Numbered from the stretch's first letter, positions 49,011 to 60,392 are shown. The stretch: DNA of 64,000 nt from Cinclus cinclus (GCF_963662255.1 NW_026912137.1:117001-181000); one strand, 5' to 3'. A program made the numbers and translations. Notes: generated by a model not told the origin, from the sequence alone.

Positions 49011-50440
49011 TCACACAGACCTAAGTTGTTTGGTCAAAAAACTCTTACTTTGGTTTGGTCCAAAAAATGTTATTACTGTGTGCAAACTCACGGGGAAGGT
49101 TTTATTCAACAGCTCTCAGTGGGACATGAAAGCTCCACTTTCCCTTTTCTTGAACAGTCTGAGACTCAATATTACTTGGTATCAATTTTATTACAGGCGA
49201 TTTGAACTTTTTGAAGAGCCAGAAGGATTGTTTGTGCCTGCGTGTGTCACTAATATCCCTCCTCCCTCCAATGCAGGAGGGGGGAAAAAAGGCTGCAGAG
49301 CTTCCTGCAAGGGGCTGTAAGTGCAAATAAAGAGGAGCCAGAGGTTTAGTTGATATGAAGCACTAGTTCTGAAAAGAGCCTGATGGATTTGCTGATACCA
49401 AAACCAGTAGGAATAGGAGACTGAACTCGGGCATGGTGATGGTCTCCTTGGCTTTAAAAAGCTTTAATGGCTTTAAAAGGCATTTCTCTCAGACCTGGTT
49501 TATTTTTATTACCTTTCATTACATTTTAGAATAAAAAAGCCCCGCTCCATCACTGCGGCTGTGATGTGTGACTAAAGCCCATCTTCCCTCCACTGGGAGC
49601 AGGTGAGAGATGGAACTAAACCCCGAAGGATTTTCTGCTCACTGATGGCACGTGAGTTTTCTTGGGAATTCTCTGCCAAATGTGGTCAGTTGTTCTTGAA
49701 TGTGGCCATGAGGGGAGTTGAACGTGCCAGCCCAGATCTGCAAACATGCAGTGCCAGAAGGAGATCCCTTGAAGTGTCACCTGGGATGTGTTCCACTGAC
49801 TCACTAGTGGGTGCTGTGCCCAGGTCCCCTGTCCAAATCCTGGGCGGGGAGAAGCCAGGACTGCACATTGCTCGTGATATGAAGTCACTTCTGGGGAGGT
49901 TCAATAGAAATGAGATGCCAGGGAGGGAATGGCTTCTAACTGTAAATATTTTTGTCCTAGAGGAGCCCTGCCCAGTCTGACTGCTGCCCAGTGCTGCTCC
50001 CTGACTGCACGCTCTCTTGGTGAGCCTCTGTCCTGCTGGCCGTGCCTTTTCTGTCCCCGTCCCCGTGCCGCTCCGTGCCCGTCTTTACCCTCCCGAGCAC
50101 GTGGCGTGGTCGATTCCTGTCTCCCGGTCCTGGTTTCCCTTTTTGTCTCTGTGTCCCTGCGTCCTTGCTGTGTGTTTGGGACTCCGTCTTTTTGTCTGTC
50201 CTTCTCCGTGCCTCACTCGTGTTCCCGTTCTGTTCCCTGTGGCTCTGTGGTGCTCCCCGTGCCATTGTTTCCCCCGGGATCCTTGTGTCCCCTTCGCTGC
50301 CCCTGTTCTTTTTTAATCCCTCTCTCGTGCTGCCCATCTAGCATCCCTTTTTTGTGGTTTTGTTTTCTATTTTTTTTCCCTCCATTTCATCCTGCACCCC
50401 GATCTTCATTTTCTTTCCTGTGTCCTCTCTGCTGCCACTC
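49011..50440. other. Unassigned sequence
   Basis: No recognisable gene or RNA. Short A- and T-rich stretches with aataaa words occur near 49,327 and 49,530. From about 50,030 to 50,420 the plus strand becomes strongly C/T-rich (ccgtccccgtgcc, tctctgtgtccctgcgtcc). This gives long but meaningless serine- and proline-rich frames. It could be intronic. Confidence 0.6.
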
Positions 50441-50988
50441 TCTGCCTCGTGTCCTCTGTGTCTGCGGGGCTGGGGAGGAACTTTAGCCCTCCTGGGGGCT
50501 GCCCCCCACCCCTTTCCTTGTGCCAGCAGGGTCCCTTTTTGGGGGCATGGACCCGTGGGAAGGGTTCCCATCAAGGGCCGTGCTGCCGTCCAGGGCAGCT
50601 GGAGCGGTTCTGTGCCTTCATTTTGGGGGTGAGGAAAGAAGGCGGAGGGGGGGACGGGGTGGAGACTCGGGGGGCTCCGATGTGTTTCGGGGCAGCCCGA
50701 GGTCCCCGGCAGAGGGAGCCACGCTGCGGGGCAGGAGCAGGGGAGTGGGGAATGGGGCGGGGGGGGGAGGGGGGGGCGTGCTGGGTGCCCTCCCCCAGAG
50801 GGACCCACGGGTGCCAGGACATTCCTAGGGAGGGGTGGCCGTAGAATACATGAAAAATTTTTGTTTGTTTTCATTTTGTTAGAGGAAGGCTTTCTTTAGT
50901 TTTGGCTGGGGTTTATTTTGGTGCATTCATTCAGGGGGATTTCCTGAAGGGATGGATCTCGTTGTTTCATCCCCCCCCCACCCCATCC

Positions 50989-51023
<35 letters not shown>

Positions 51024-51114
51024 GCCCGTCCCCAAAGGGCCGCAGCCCCGGGCTGAGCTCGGCGGCAGTGCTGCCGCCTTGTGGGCACAGCGCGGTACTG
51101 CAGCCGTCGCCTGT
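50441..51114. repeat. Diverged duplicate of the satellite-flanking segment
   Basis: Bases 50,441-50,464 equal 46,340-46,363 exactly. Bases 50,861-51,114 resemble 46,462-47,410 in order: ttttgttagagg, gcattcattcagg against gcattcgtttagtagg, a TGTC microsatellite, then the ccgcagccccgggctgagct ... ccgccttgtgg block. Between the matching parts, 50,465-50,860 is a G-rich unique insert with a long G run at 50,744-50,777. The shared segments must derive from one ancestral sequence. Whether that is an old segmental duplication or two insertions of an unnamed mobile element cannot be decided here. Confidence 0.7.
50991..51024. repeat. (TGTC)n microsatellite
   Basis: A pure tetranucleotide tract of about 34 bp. 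It holds the position of the much longer compound tract at 46,871-47,256 in the related segment. Confidence 0.95.
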
Positions 51115-51117
51115 CTC

Positions 51118-52403
51118 GGATGCAGCCCCACAGCGAGCAGTCCGCAGCAGAAGTGTGAAAGCTGGGATCCTTTGACTTCTGCAGGGGACTTCATTTTCTT
51201 TTCCTCTTCTTCTCTTCCAGGACAGGAGAAATGGTTCCACTCCTCCCATCTTTGCCAAAAGCTGTGGTGTTTGAGGAGCCAGAGCCAAGGTGCCTTCAGC
51301 ACCAGGGCTCTGCACTGGGGGGCTCCCGGTCCTGACCGCGCAGGGTTCCCCTTTTCCTCCCCGCTGGGATGAAGTGTCTATGGAATCTGGGATCTGGGTG
51401 AAACTGCAGCTCTGCTGGTATCCAGGGACGTGAGGTTCCGGGGGACTGCGTTTCCCTGTGGCTTTCCAGGTCGGCAGCAGCCGGAGGAAATGGGGTGCCA
51501 GAGCCGTGCCCCATCAGGCCGTGTTTGCCTCTGAGGAACAGAGAGTCCGGGCTGAGGTGAGATTGCCAGGAGTGCTTGGATGGATGAGCTGTGCGGGGAA
51601 CGGGGAGCTCGGAATCGCAGCTGCTGCTGGATCCTTTGCCTTAGGTCTGCTCCGTTTGTGTCTGTGCCAAGTGGGATTTGTGCTGGGGAGAGAGGTGCTG
51701 TGGGGAGCCAAAGGTGGAGTAAATCCTCTGTGGGGATGGGCAGCGAAGGACTGAGTAGCAGGGGAAGGAGAGGATTTCTAAAGGATACGACTGTTTCTGC
51801 CAAGAGCGGGGTGGAGCAGCGATGGGGGTGGTTGGGTTTGGCCTGGGCTCTGTTATTCTTGGTGCCATTTTAAAATTCTGTCGTGTGATTTACTGTGCGG
51901 GAGCTTTCGAACGAGAGCTGACGGAAATGTAGGTTAAGCCTTGGAAGTTGGGTCCATTGACTGCAGCAGCTCGCCGAGGCTGGAGGACTGGGGTGATGGC
52001 TGCTCCCAGGAAAGGTCACTTATTTATTGATACTGTGTCACATTTCCCTCAGCCCGGAATGGCTGTGAGTTTGTGCTCTTCTCAGTGGGGGATTGGAGAA
52101 GGTTTTGGCTGTAATTAGCAGTCGGAGAAAAATCCTGCTAAATAAAAGTGTCTCACCTCTGTCCCCCCTAAGTTATCCCAGTTTGTCCCAGCTTGGAGCT
52201 GCGCAGAAGTCAGGCAGGGGAAATGACCTCAGGGATACAGCTGTCAGTTCCAAGGCAGCGAGAGAAGATGTAGCAGCCAAGGGCAGGGGAGGGGAAAGGT
52301 TTCAGAAAGCATTTCTGTGGTGTAATGAATGCCAATTTCTGCTTGCCCAGGGAGAAGAGGACGAACTCCCAGCCATTCAGGCCTGACAGTCCCCTGCAGC
52401 GAG
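51118..52403 (+). repeat. Segmental duplication, copy 1 (about 1.29 kb)
   Basis: Nearly identical to 60,592-61,881 (offset about 9,474-9,478 bp), with scattered substitutions and short indels. The left limit is at 'cagccccacagcgagcag' and the right limit at 'cccctgcagcgag'. After that this copy continues ggcatacactgg and the other agctcggcacgc. A shorter third copy covers only the first part (57,867-57,982). The duplication includes a candidate exon (51,221-51,556). High similarity implies a recent duplication or gene conversion. Confidence 0.92.
51221..51556 (+). other. Candidate exon inside segmental duplication (336 bp)
   Basis: A long pyrimidine tract ends in tctcttccag/gacagg (acceptor, exon start 51,221), and gggctgag/gtgaga forms a donor with GT at 51,557. 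Both signals are conserved in the other full copy (60,696-61,030). An ATG at 51,231 opens a short frame that stops within about 35 codons. Relative to the other copy there is a one-base insertion in the region gccaaggtgcc. The exon is therefore more likely untranslated or non-functional than coding. No domain was recognised. Confidence 0.35.
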
Positions 52404-53190
52404 GGCATACACTGGAAGAGTTCAGGGTCGAAGACAAGGCTGAGGGAAAATCCAGGGTATTTATAAGGGATGATGGGAGGTGGGTCCAGGGTGAGAATCC
52501 AGTGGGTAAAGGGAAAAGTGGTGTAAGGGAGGAGTAATACAGGGCAGGGGCCGATAAGGTAGGATGGGTGGAACAGTGCAGTGAACATAAACCAGTGGGG
52601 GGGGGGGTACAGGGATACAAGAACTTTCCAGAGCTGGGAGGAGACAAGGGATGACATAACTGGGAATAGAGGCAACCAATGGGAAATGAGGGTTATAAAG
52701 CTTTACCTTAAAGCTTTGCCATAAAGAATTTTTAAAACCTTTGACAACCTTCTTAGGAGCTATTCTAAACTTAAACAAATGCCCTCCAAGGTCTGGGGCC
52801 ATGGGCCAACTCCTCACCCAAAACACTGGTCTGGCTTGGCATGTCAGTCAGTCCGATTCCTACACTGGGCCTCTGCATGATATTCGCCCAGAAGCTGCCT
52901 TTCAAGGACTGAAGTGGAACAAAAAGTATAAAAGAAATGTCATTCCCAGAGGGAAAACAGTTTCATTTCTCTTGTGTCTACTTTTTTTTTTTTTTTTTAA
53001 CAGTTACCTCAAAATTCCCGGATCCAGAACAGCTACTCTGAGTTTTGGTAGAGATTCCAAAGCGGGATACAGTAGGTTTCAAAGTACACCTTGGAAAATC
53101 AATCGTTTGTCTGCAGCATGCAGCATGTAGGTGTGATGTCTGTAACTGGTCTTAGTTGATGCAGAGGTACTTGGAAAAAAACGTTTAATC
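52404..53190. other. Unassigned sequence with a T17 tract
   Basis: Unique relative to the other duplicate. It contains a G run (about 52,598-52,607), a TATA-like 'gggttataaagc' near 52,691, and a 17-T tract at 52,982-52,998 followed by aacag. The start coincides with the breakpoint of the segmental duplication, so this could be inserted DNA. No TG/CA ends, target duplication or coding sequence could be recognised. Confidence 0.5.
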
Positions 53191-53313
53191 TTTCATCTCT
53201 CCCCACCTGCATTCTTCCTAAGTGTACTTTTTATTCAGCAGGACTCGGATGAGAGAGAGAGAGAGAGAGAGAGGGAGGAACTCTCTTCACATCAGCGTCA
53301 AAGGAAAAAGTGT
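53191..53313 (+). repeat. Duplicated segment, copy 2, with (AG)n microsatellite
   Basis: Second copy of 48,904-49,010. It differs by cctaagtgtac in place of cctaggtgtac, by cggatgag in place of caggtgag, and by expansion of an AG microsatellite at 53,251-53,273. Both splice signals of the candidate microexon are lost here. Confidence 0.85.
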
Positions 53314-54603
53314 TCAGCGACTTACAGTCCAGGTGACTGTTCTGTGTAAAAGCAGGATTGTTTTGCCATCAGACCTTGCGTGCCGTACCAGTCTGTGCGT
53401 TAACAGGTGCCTAAGAAAGGTCAAAAGGGAATAACTCCATGTCGTTCACTCGTGTGAATCTTGGTGGGGAGCAGAGCCGAGAGTGAACTGCAGTGAGGGG
53501 GAGGTTACTGAAGCCCCAGTTTGTTTCCAGCGAGCGTGGTGTTGTGGTGTTCAAAGTTACAGGTGCCTGCTGGCCTGGAGCTGGATACTTCTGCCTCTGC
53601 TTTCTTTGGGGGTTGATGATTCCTTATGTTTTTGTTGGTGTGCCAGCATCTTAGATACTGACGACTCTTTCTCCTCTCAGTGTCTTCTCCCATGTGCTTA
53701 TTTAGCTGCTTAGCTAAAGGATTTGTCTAATGGTAGTTAAGGAATTCAGGTGCAGACTCCAACAGGACAGTCGTAGCTGCAGATGAATCTCTTTAATGCT
53801 ATCATCGAACCCCAGCATGGTTATTGCTCCCAGTTTTCCTTGTGGAAATGTGAAACAGGAATTCATGGGTTCTTCCTGCATGACTGAAGGTGTGTCCCAC
53901 AGGATGCTTTTGTGCAAGCATAGGAGGATGTACAGCAAACATTTTTACTGCAGTGTTTTCCCCGTTGCCTGGTTCCAGGAGAGCAGAGCTCACTGTTCGT
54001 GCAGCAGACAGGTTTATCCAAGTGCTGGCTCAGTGGCTCCATGGTGAAATCATGTACTGCCTCTGGGCTTCAGAGTGTCATGTGCAGAGATTCGCTTTTA
54101 ACACGACTTGAGTTAAAATTCCTCTAAGAACTAATCAGTCCAAGATCCATTCCACTACCGCTTTTTCATGTTCTTGTTTCACTTTTTCCTGTTTGTGTTT
54201 CACATCAGTTCTTTTCATCTCTGATTCCTTCACGGCACTTAGACCCCATCTTAATTTCAGGGAAGATATTTGGATGCAAATGAAGTTTTAATTGGGATGC
54301 TTTTCTAACTACTCTCCCTCCAGGAGAGCTGCCTCAGCCTGGATGAGTGTGAGGGTACCCAGCTCTCCTTTAGGGCTGGGAGCACGGCAGGGTGCAGAGC
54401 TCATGGTGAATCTTGTTTCAACACTGTCAATACCAAAAGATGTTAGAACACAGTCCTTGAAGGAATAACGTACAAAAGTCTACTGCAAGCCTAGGGACAA
54501 GCTGTCCTTCTTAAAGATGTGCACTGATGGATGTTTTGTCAAACCCCTCTGGGGACGGAATGTGTGCCAAAAGCTTGGTTAACCCCTTGTCTTCTGCTGC
54601 TAG
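53314..54603. other. Unassigned sequence
   Basis: No gene, RNA or repeat family could be recognised. The composition is balanced. Only short chance frames are present. It could be intronic DNA between the candidate exons on either side. Confidence 0.6.
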
Positions 54604-54702
54604 GGCAGCGTCTTAGCCCAGGTCTCGGGGGCTGTGTGGAGGTTGCTCCCTGGAGCAGGGTCCCCCCGTGAGGAGGAGCCAGAGATTGGGTCACTGGAGC
54701 AG
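54604..54702 (+). CDS. Candidate internal coding exon, 33 codons, phase 0-0
   Basis: The acceptor ccttgtcttctgctgctag ends at 54,603 and a strong donor, gagcag/gtaagg, has GT at 54,703. The 99 bp between them are open in the frame that starts at the first base and give exactly 33 codons, with an acidic stretch REEEPEIGSLEQ at the end. Exact division by three with good signals on both sides is suggestive. I do not recognise the protein and no neighbouring exon could be linked with confidence. A chance exon in duplicated or intronic DNA is the alternative. Confidence 0.35.
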
Positions 54703-57664
54703 GTAAGGATCTGTTTCCATTTAGTCCTTGTTTTTGCTGGCTTTAACGTCACGGCTGCAGCGTTCCTTCGGACCTTGTGCCCCGCAGCAGCAGTTCCAGC
54801 TGCTGAGCTGGGTGGGGAGCCGTTCTGGGCTGGGGCTTTCAGCCTCCCGGGCGTCCATTGAAATCAGCCCTTTGTTTGATTTCCTTCAGTCTCTGGGGTT
54901 TGCCACCCTCGGTGCCACGGGACCGAGCTGTGCGAAGGCTCGATCCCGTCGGTCCAAAGTCCTGGGCAGCGTTTCCAGCAGCAGGGGCTGGAGGCATCGG
55001 GGGCTGCCTTTGGAGCCTTGTTCTCCCCTTGGCTTTTACAGAGGGTGCCAGACTCTGCCCTTGAGGATCCAGTGTTGCTTTTGGACGTTGATCCTGCAGC
55101 TGGACAGGTCAGGTAACAGGGATTAGAGTCAGTTCTTGGGCCCAGCGCGGGTCTTGTCCCACAAAGAGCACTCTGGTGCCAGGGGGCTTCCTGGGGGCAC
55201 TGGGCTGGTGTTAGCATCTTCTCTCTTATCTTTTGCATGATGTGATTGTCCCTTGATGTGAGAAGGCAGAAAATGAGGCAGGAGGGGGAGCTCGTTTTGT
55301 TTTTGTGAACTCCAGGCTTGGGGCAGCTGCAGGGCACTTTGGTTTGAAAAAAGGCTGCCCCGACACAGTGAACTTGACCCTCTCTTGGGCACTTTGGGAT
55401 CCCTCTGTGCCGCTCTTTCCCCCGATCCTTCACCTGCGAGGTGTGGGCTCAGAATCAGCTGCCCCTGCTGGACGGGTTTTTACATGTACAAATTAATTTT
55501 GTTAGAGAAGCCGTCAGGTGTAATGAGAATGTATGGAAAACAGGTGGTTGGTACACTAGCTGATACACTTTCTTCTTCATTTCTTTAACCTGTTCTTAAA
55601 AGAAGCCCTAAACTGGAAAACTGAATTGGGGGGGGGGGGGGGATGGGGGGATGTTCAGGAGGTGCTTTTCATTTCTTTTGAAGTGTTGCTTTGGATTTTG
55701 GTATGTCAAGTGACACCAACAAAAGAAGATTGGAGGAACCGAGCTTCGGGACTCTGCAGTTAATTCTTTTAATGTGTTTGTGTGGGTGCAGAAAATGCCA
55801 AATCCCAAAGCAATTCTCTTACCTGTAACGTGAAGTGCAACAACATCTTTAAAGCCAAGTGCCCGGTGTGGGGTTCTCACGCAGGTTTTTATGGTCTGAA
55901 GGTTTTTCTTGCGTCCCAAAAGCCACAAGGAACCTGTCAGAAGCCGGCCTGCATTGCATATGTGGGATTTCAATTGGCTCTTGGATTCTTCCCTGCAACC
56001 TTCTCTGGAGTTTTTGTGCCAGAGGGGCTCCGACCCCAGAGCCGTACGGGGGGGGGGGGGGGGGGGGGGTGCGTTGCCTTGATAGATGGGAATGAGATTG
56101 GCCAAGTCTGTCAGGAAAGGAAAACCATCCCCGAGGTTTGTTTGGCCAAAGATGGACCATGAAGACACCCGTACTGGCACTGGGTGTGAGCGCTGATGCT
56201 TTTGGGTGGTGTGGTGCCTGTGGCCCCTCAGAAGTCAGGGCGAGGCTGAAGGAAGGAGGGAAGCTGCCACAGCTGCAGGGGAGGGAAGTGCTGGCTGTTC
56301 CCAACTGCTTGGTGCAGAATTGGGAGAAGTGGGAGAGGAGCTTTCCTCCTTCTTTCTCTCCATCACTGGGCACGAAGAATATTAGGATGAAGCTGCACTA
56401 AGCTGTGTCATTTGTGGGCTGTTGACCGGTTGTTGCTTTTTCTGGCTTTTTCATGTATTTCCAGGCGGTGCAGTGAGGAGCAAGTTGCTGGCTTACGTGA
56501 TTTCTGAGTGACCTGTCACAGAAACGGGCATCTGTGTGTGCAGGTGCTTCCTGGCAAATCCAGATGTGACGTGGAAATCCTAAGGGAGGAGTTCCAGCCT
56601 TGACCACGCGTGACACAGGCTTGTGGAAATGGAAATGGCCTTGGCAGAAGAGCAGCTGTGAGGTGAAGCAGGACTGCAATACAGGTAAGCAGAAGAACCA
56701 GGTGAGGTGTTACTTGTTGGTCCTGCGTGCACCTCGTGCCTCTGCCTGCTGCCAACACTTGGTGCTGCAGCTCCACAGAGCCCATTTCAGTGTTTGTTGG
56801 GTTTGATTTTTGCGGTCAGTTCCTGTAAACAACTCCCCTGCTTTACCTGACCCATCCCTGGGGTGTGGTCCAGGACTCACCCTTACCCTGGAGGAATTCT
56901 CTGCTCCCCTGGAGAGGGGCTGAAGGCCGGGCTTATGAGCAGAGGGAAAACAACCAAACCGTGGGCACTGTGTCCTGGATGCATGCAGCACCACGTGTTT
57001 TTTTCCAAGTTCCCAGCCCTGATGAATGTAAACAAGAAAATGCCTGTTCCTTGACTTGTCCAGCTCTCCCCCCTGCATCCCCTGCCCTTATCCCTTGCGT
57101 GCCAAGGTCCTGCATCTCCCTGGCTCTCCAGCTGCAGCCCACCTTGTCCTGCCTGTGGCTGAGAAAATATGGGCTGAGATTTTTTTTTAGCAGCTACCCA
57201 TTCATTTAAAGAGCACAAAGAGCATACAGTGCAGAGAGTCTTTCGGAAAGACATCCAAAGTAGGGACTCTGCTTTTCCTGTAGTTCTCCTTCCTGTTTTC
57301 ACCTGGGCTGGAAGGATGGGCATGGCCTGTATGTACCATATGAAAGTGATGTTACGAAATTTGTCCAGAAGTTCTGATGATGATGCTTGTTCCTCATTTT
57401 TTGACAGAAAACATTCTCATTTTGCCTTTCCCACATTGTTTCCAGGTGCTGCCCAGGGGGGACATCTGTGGCCTCAGACAGCGATGGCCTTGGAGCAAGG
57501 GGAGCCTTTGCACAGCTCACCTGCAGAGCTCAGGTGGATGGGACAGGATTGGTGTGGCCTGAGAAGTCCTGAACAGCTGTGTCTGTGTTCTGCAGTGCCT
57601 TGAAACCTTTCTCTGTCAGGTTTTGGAGGGGTTTCTCTTTAGGATTTCTTGTGATGCAGCACCC
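54703..57664. other. Unassigned sequence with two long G runs
   Basis: Holds a G15 run (55,628-55,642) and a G22 run (56,048-56,069). A possible non-coding exon with acceptor 'catgtatttccag' near 56,464 and donor aatacag/gtaagc near 56,684 has stops in all three plus frames. No known gene family was recognised. Confidence 0.5.
56048..56069 (+). repeat. G22 homopolymer run
   Basis: An uninterrupted run of about 22 G on the plus strand. It can form G-quadruplex structure and is prone to sequencing length errors, so the exact length is uncertain. Confidence 0.9.
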
Positions 57665-57982
57665 CGGGTGTCCCTTTGTGCAAAGTCCAGTGGTGAAGGA
57701 GGATTGAGTGAGTGACAAGTGGGGTCTGGCATGAAAATGGTTCTGTTAAAATGGAGCAAAGACTGCAATAAGAAAAACGAGCATCCCTTTACTGTCTGAA
57801 AGGGTTAGGAATAAAAATGCTGGAGAAGGGCACTTTTATATTTGAATTGGTGTCACCTGTCTTGGATCAAGCCCCACAGTGAGCAATCCAGATCAGAAGT
57901 GTGTAAGCTGGGATCCTTTGACTTCTGCAGGGGACTTCATTTTCTTTTCTTCTTCTTCTCTTCCAGGACCGGAGAAATGGTT
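57665..57982 (+). repeat. Direct repeat flanking the retroviral fragment, left copy
   Basis: Matches 60,393-60,711 with a few substitutions (aaaaacgagcatccctttac against aaaaatgagcattcatttta). It ends at gagaaatggtt. Its last 116 bp correspond to the start of the 51,118-52,403 duplication, including the splice-acceptor-like tract. It does not begin or end with the TG...CA expected for an LTR, and the right copy continues into duplicated host-like sequence, so it is read as a truncated segmental copy. Confidence 0.88.
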
Positions 57983-60392
57983 GTGGAATTATTAGATGGC
58001 TTTTGTTAGATGCAGGTTTTATTTTTTCGGAAGTTTTTTTACTGCAGCCCTTTTAAGATGGTTTTCAATAATACAGTGTATAGTTTTATATTGTTTGTAG
58101 GTGGCATATGATAAGAGATGTTGTCTAGTTAATGCTGTATCTTTTAGTTTAGGTGTTGATAAGGTTTTTCTTGAGTTGAGTTTTGTTTTTGTGTGTTTTT
58201 GTTTTTTTTTTTTGTGGGGTCTTGTTTCTAAAGGATGCGTTGCTAAGGTTTCTGATGGTGTTAGGGGCTGTAGCGTAAAGCATAGGGCTGGTTTTCAGTT
58301 ATTTTGTGATGGCTTTTATTATTGTGAGTATTCAGTGTTTGTTTTGGGGGTTTGAGGTAATGTCATGTAGCTGATTTACTTGTTTTTTACTCTTATAATT
58401 GGGATATTATATGGGTTATGTTATTTATATTGGCTTGTTATTATATCAAAGGGGTTTTATGTGTTTGGTTTGTTTGATTAGTAGTGTATGTTTTATTAGT
58501 TTTATTATTATATCATTGGGCTTTTGTTTATTAGCAGTATATGTTTTATACTTGCAGATAATACGGGAGATATTGTTTATGGTTATATTTATCTTTTGGT
58601 TTTGTGTTTATCTGTAGGTGGTATTTGTGTATTGATGGTTTGAGACATAATGGGTTGATTGAGCTTGGAGTTAACTTCTTTTGGCGTAGTTAATTTAGGT
58701 TTATTTGTGCAATTTTTATTTTTGGGTTTGATTGGTTTGTTTGTTGTTTTGGTGTTTTTTATTATTTTTATTTTTTGGGAACATGGATATTTATAGAGTG
58801 GATTATTTTAGGTAGGTTTTTTTTTTACTGTAGTGGTTATTTTTTTTTTTTTTTAATATTTTAGTGCTTTTAGGTTCTTGTAATGTTGTCAATTAGTTTG
58901 GGTTTTTATATTTCTTTGGTTTTTTTGGAATGTTTAGGGTCAGTTGCCTTGTTCTGAGTTAAATAAGATGGTTTGATTTATTTTTTGTAGTAGTTCTTGT
59001 GATTTGTTATGAGGGTTTCTATACAGTTTTATTTCTGTTTCATATTTAGGATGTGATGGGAATTGTTAGTGACAAGAGTGTAGTGTGTTTCTTTTTTTAT
59101 TGCTGGTAGTGGGTTGTATGGTGTAGGTTTTGTATTTTGCAGAGTATTTTTTGCTTTTATTTAGTGAGATCCAAGTTTTTGGTTTTAGGTTCATTTGTAA
59201 TTATTTTCACCTCTTTGGGGATTTAGATTTTTGGTGTGAGTGCCCTGCCTGATGACAGTAATTGGTTGATTTCATGTGGTATTGGTGGCATGGTGGGTAG
59301 AGGGCATTTTTGTTTTGACTATTAATTTTAATATTGGTAGATGGGATAGTAGGAGGATTTGTGTTTTAGTGTTGATTGGTTTTGAGGTGGTTTGGATTTT
59401 TTGATAACTTAAGGTGTTTTGTGAGCTGGTGGATGTTTTATGCTCTTGGTAGGAACACGATGCTGTTTTCTCGAGTGTATCCTTAGGAAGTGGATTTTTT
59501 CATTAGGTTTTTTGTTTGTTTTTCACGGTAAAATGTGTTTTTAGGAGAACTTGGGTAACTTTAAATATATTTTTGTTGAAGTTTTTTGTGTACTGTAGAT
59601 GATGTGGAGTTTTCTTTTAGTGTAATTTGTATATAATCTGTGGTAGCCAGTAGGATTGTGTTTTTAGTTTTGGGGTAGTTGTTTTTAGGTGTATTGTACG
59701 TTTGTTTGGTGAAGGTAAATTGAGGTTTGTGTTGGGCTGTTGGAGGAACAGAGAAAAATGCTTTGGCCATGTTAATACGAGTGTGCAATTCAGTTTGGAT
59801 TTTAGTTTGTATTGGAGTTTTAATACATTTGGTTCTGTGTTGTGTAATGGTGGAGTTCTTTAAGGAATGATAGCTGGTAGTAGTTTATTTTCTGTATGTT
59901 GGTGTATAGGTTGAATGGGGTTGTTGAAGGGCGTGTGGGTTTTGTTGCTTAGTTTTGGGTTTTGAGTTACGGAGTATTTTGTGGATGGGACAAGTATCTT
60001 GAGTTGGGTGCTGTTGGTAGTGTCTTGTTGAGGGGGTAATTGGTATTTGTTAGGGTTTTTTAAAGTAGCTTTATTACAGTTGTTTGGTAGTTGAGCTAAG
60101 GTGTTGATTTGTTTTCTCTTGGTTTGGCAGTAGATATATAAAATGCTTATTTGAGTTTTGAGGGCTTCTGGAACATTTGTACTGGAAGAGATTTAGAGTG
60201 TTTAGAATGCTTCACTTTTTGGGTTTGTTATAATGGGATTTAAATACTTCTCTAGCTACTTTGTTAGGTTTTATTACAGTTAAATATTGTGCTTCCTTGA
60301 TTTAGATATTAACAGATATGGGATTAGTTTTTCTATGTCGTGATGGCTTTAGTGTGTGCTGTGTATGAGTGTTGACAAAGGTTTTATTGTTT
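57983..60392 (-). pseudogene. pol: Endogenous retrovirus pol remnant, G-depleted (hyperedited)
   Basis: A 2.4-kb stretch with extreme strand asymmetry: on the plus strand T is close to half of the bases and C is often only a few per 60. On the minus strand this means A-rich and G-poor. Translating the minus strand around 59,561-59,788 shows a reverse-transcriptase-like segment with AFFSVP at 59,744-59,761, and RT-like sequence continues upstream to about 60,050 in another frame. Positions where the RT family usually has acidic or tryptophan residues appear as N, K or stop, which is the expected result of G-to-A change in the coding strand. There is a stop near 59,860 and a frame change near 59,780, so it cannot encode enzyme. 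No LTR, gag or env was recognised. The abrupt composition change at both ends defines the limits. Confidence 0.75.

Noticed and set aside
49011..50440. Ser/Pro/Cys-rich frames of 99-185 codons around 49,929-50,486
   Set aside because: They come from a C/T-rich low-complexity stretch and appear in several overlapping frames at once.
52404..52930. Possible solo LTR at the duplication breakpoint
   Set aside because: It has a TATA-like word and starts exactly at a breakpoint, but no terminal TG/CA pair, target-site duplication or polyadenylation signal in the right place could be found.
57983..60392. Nuclear copy of mitochondrial DNA
   Set aside because: The strand asymmetry is stronger than in vertebrate mitochondrial DNA, no mitochondrial gene could be recognised in the minus-strand translation, and a reverse-transcriptase-like segment is visible instead.
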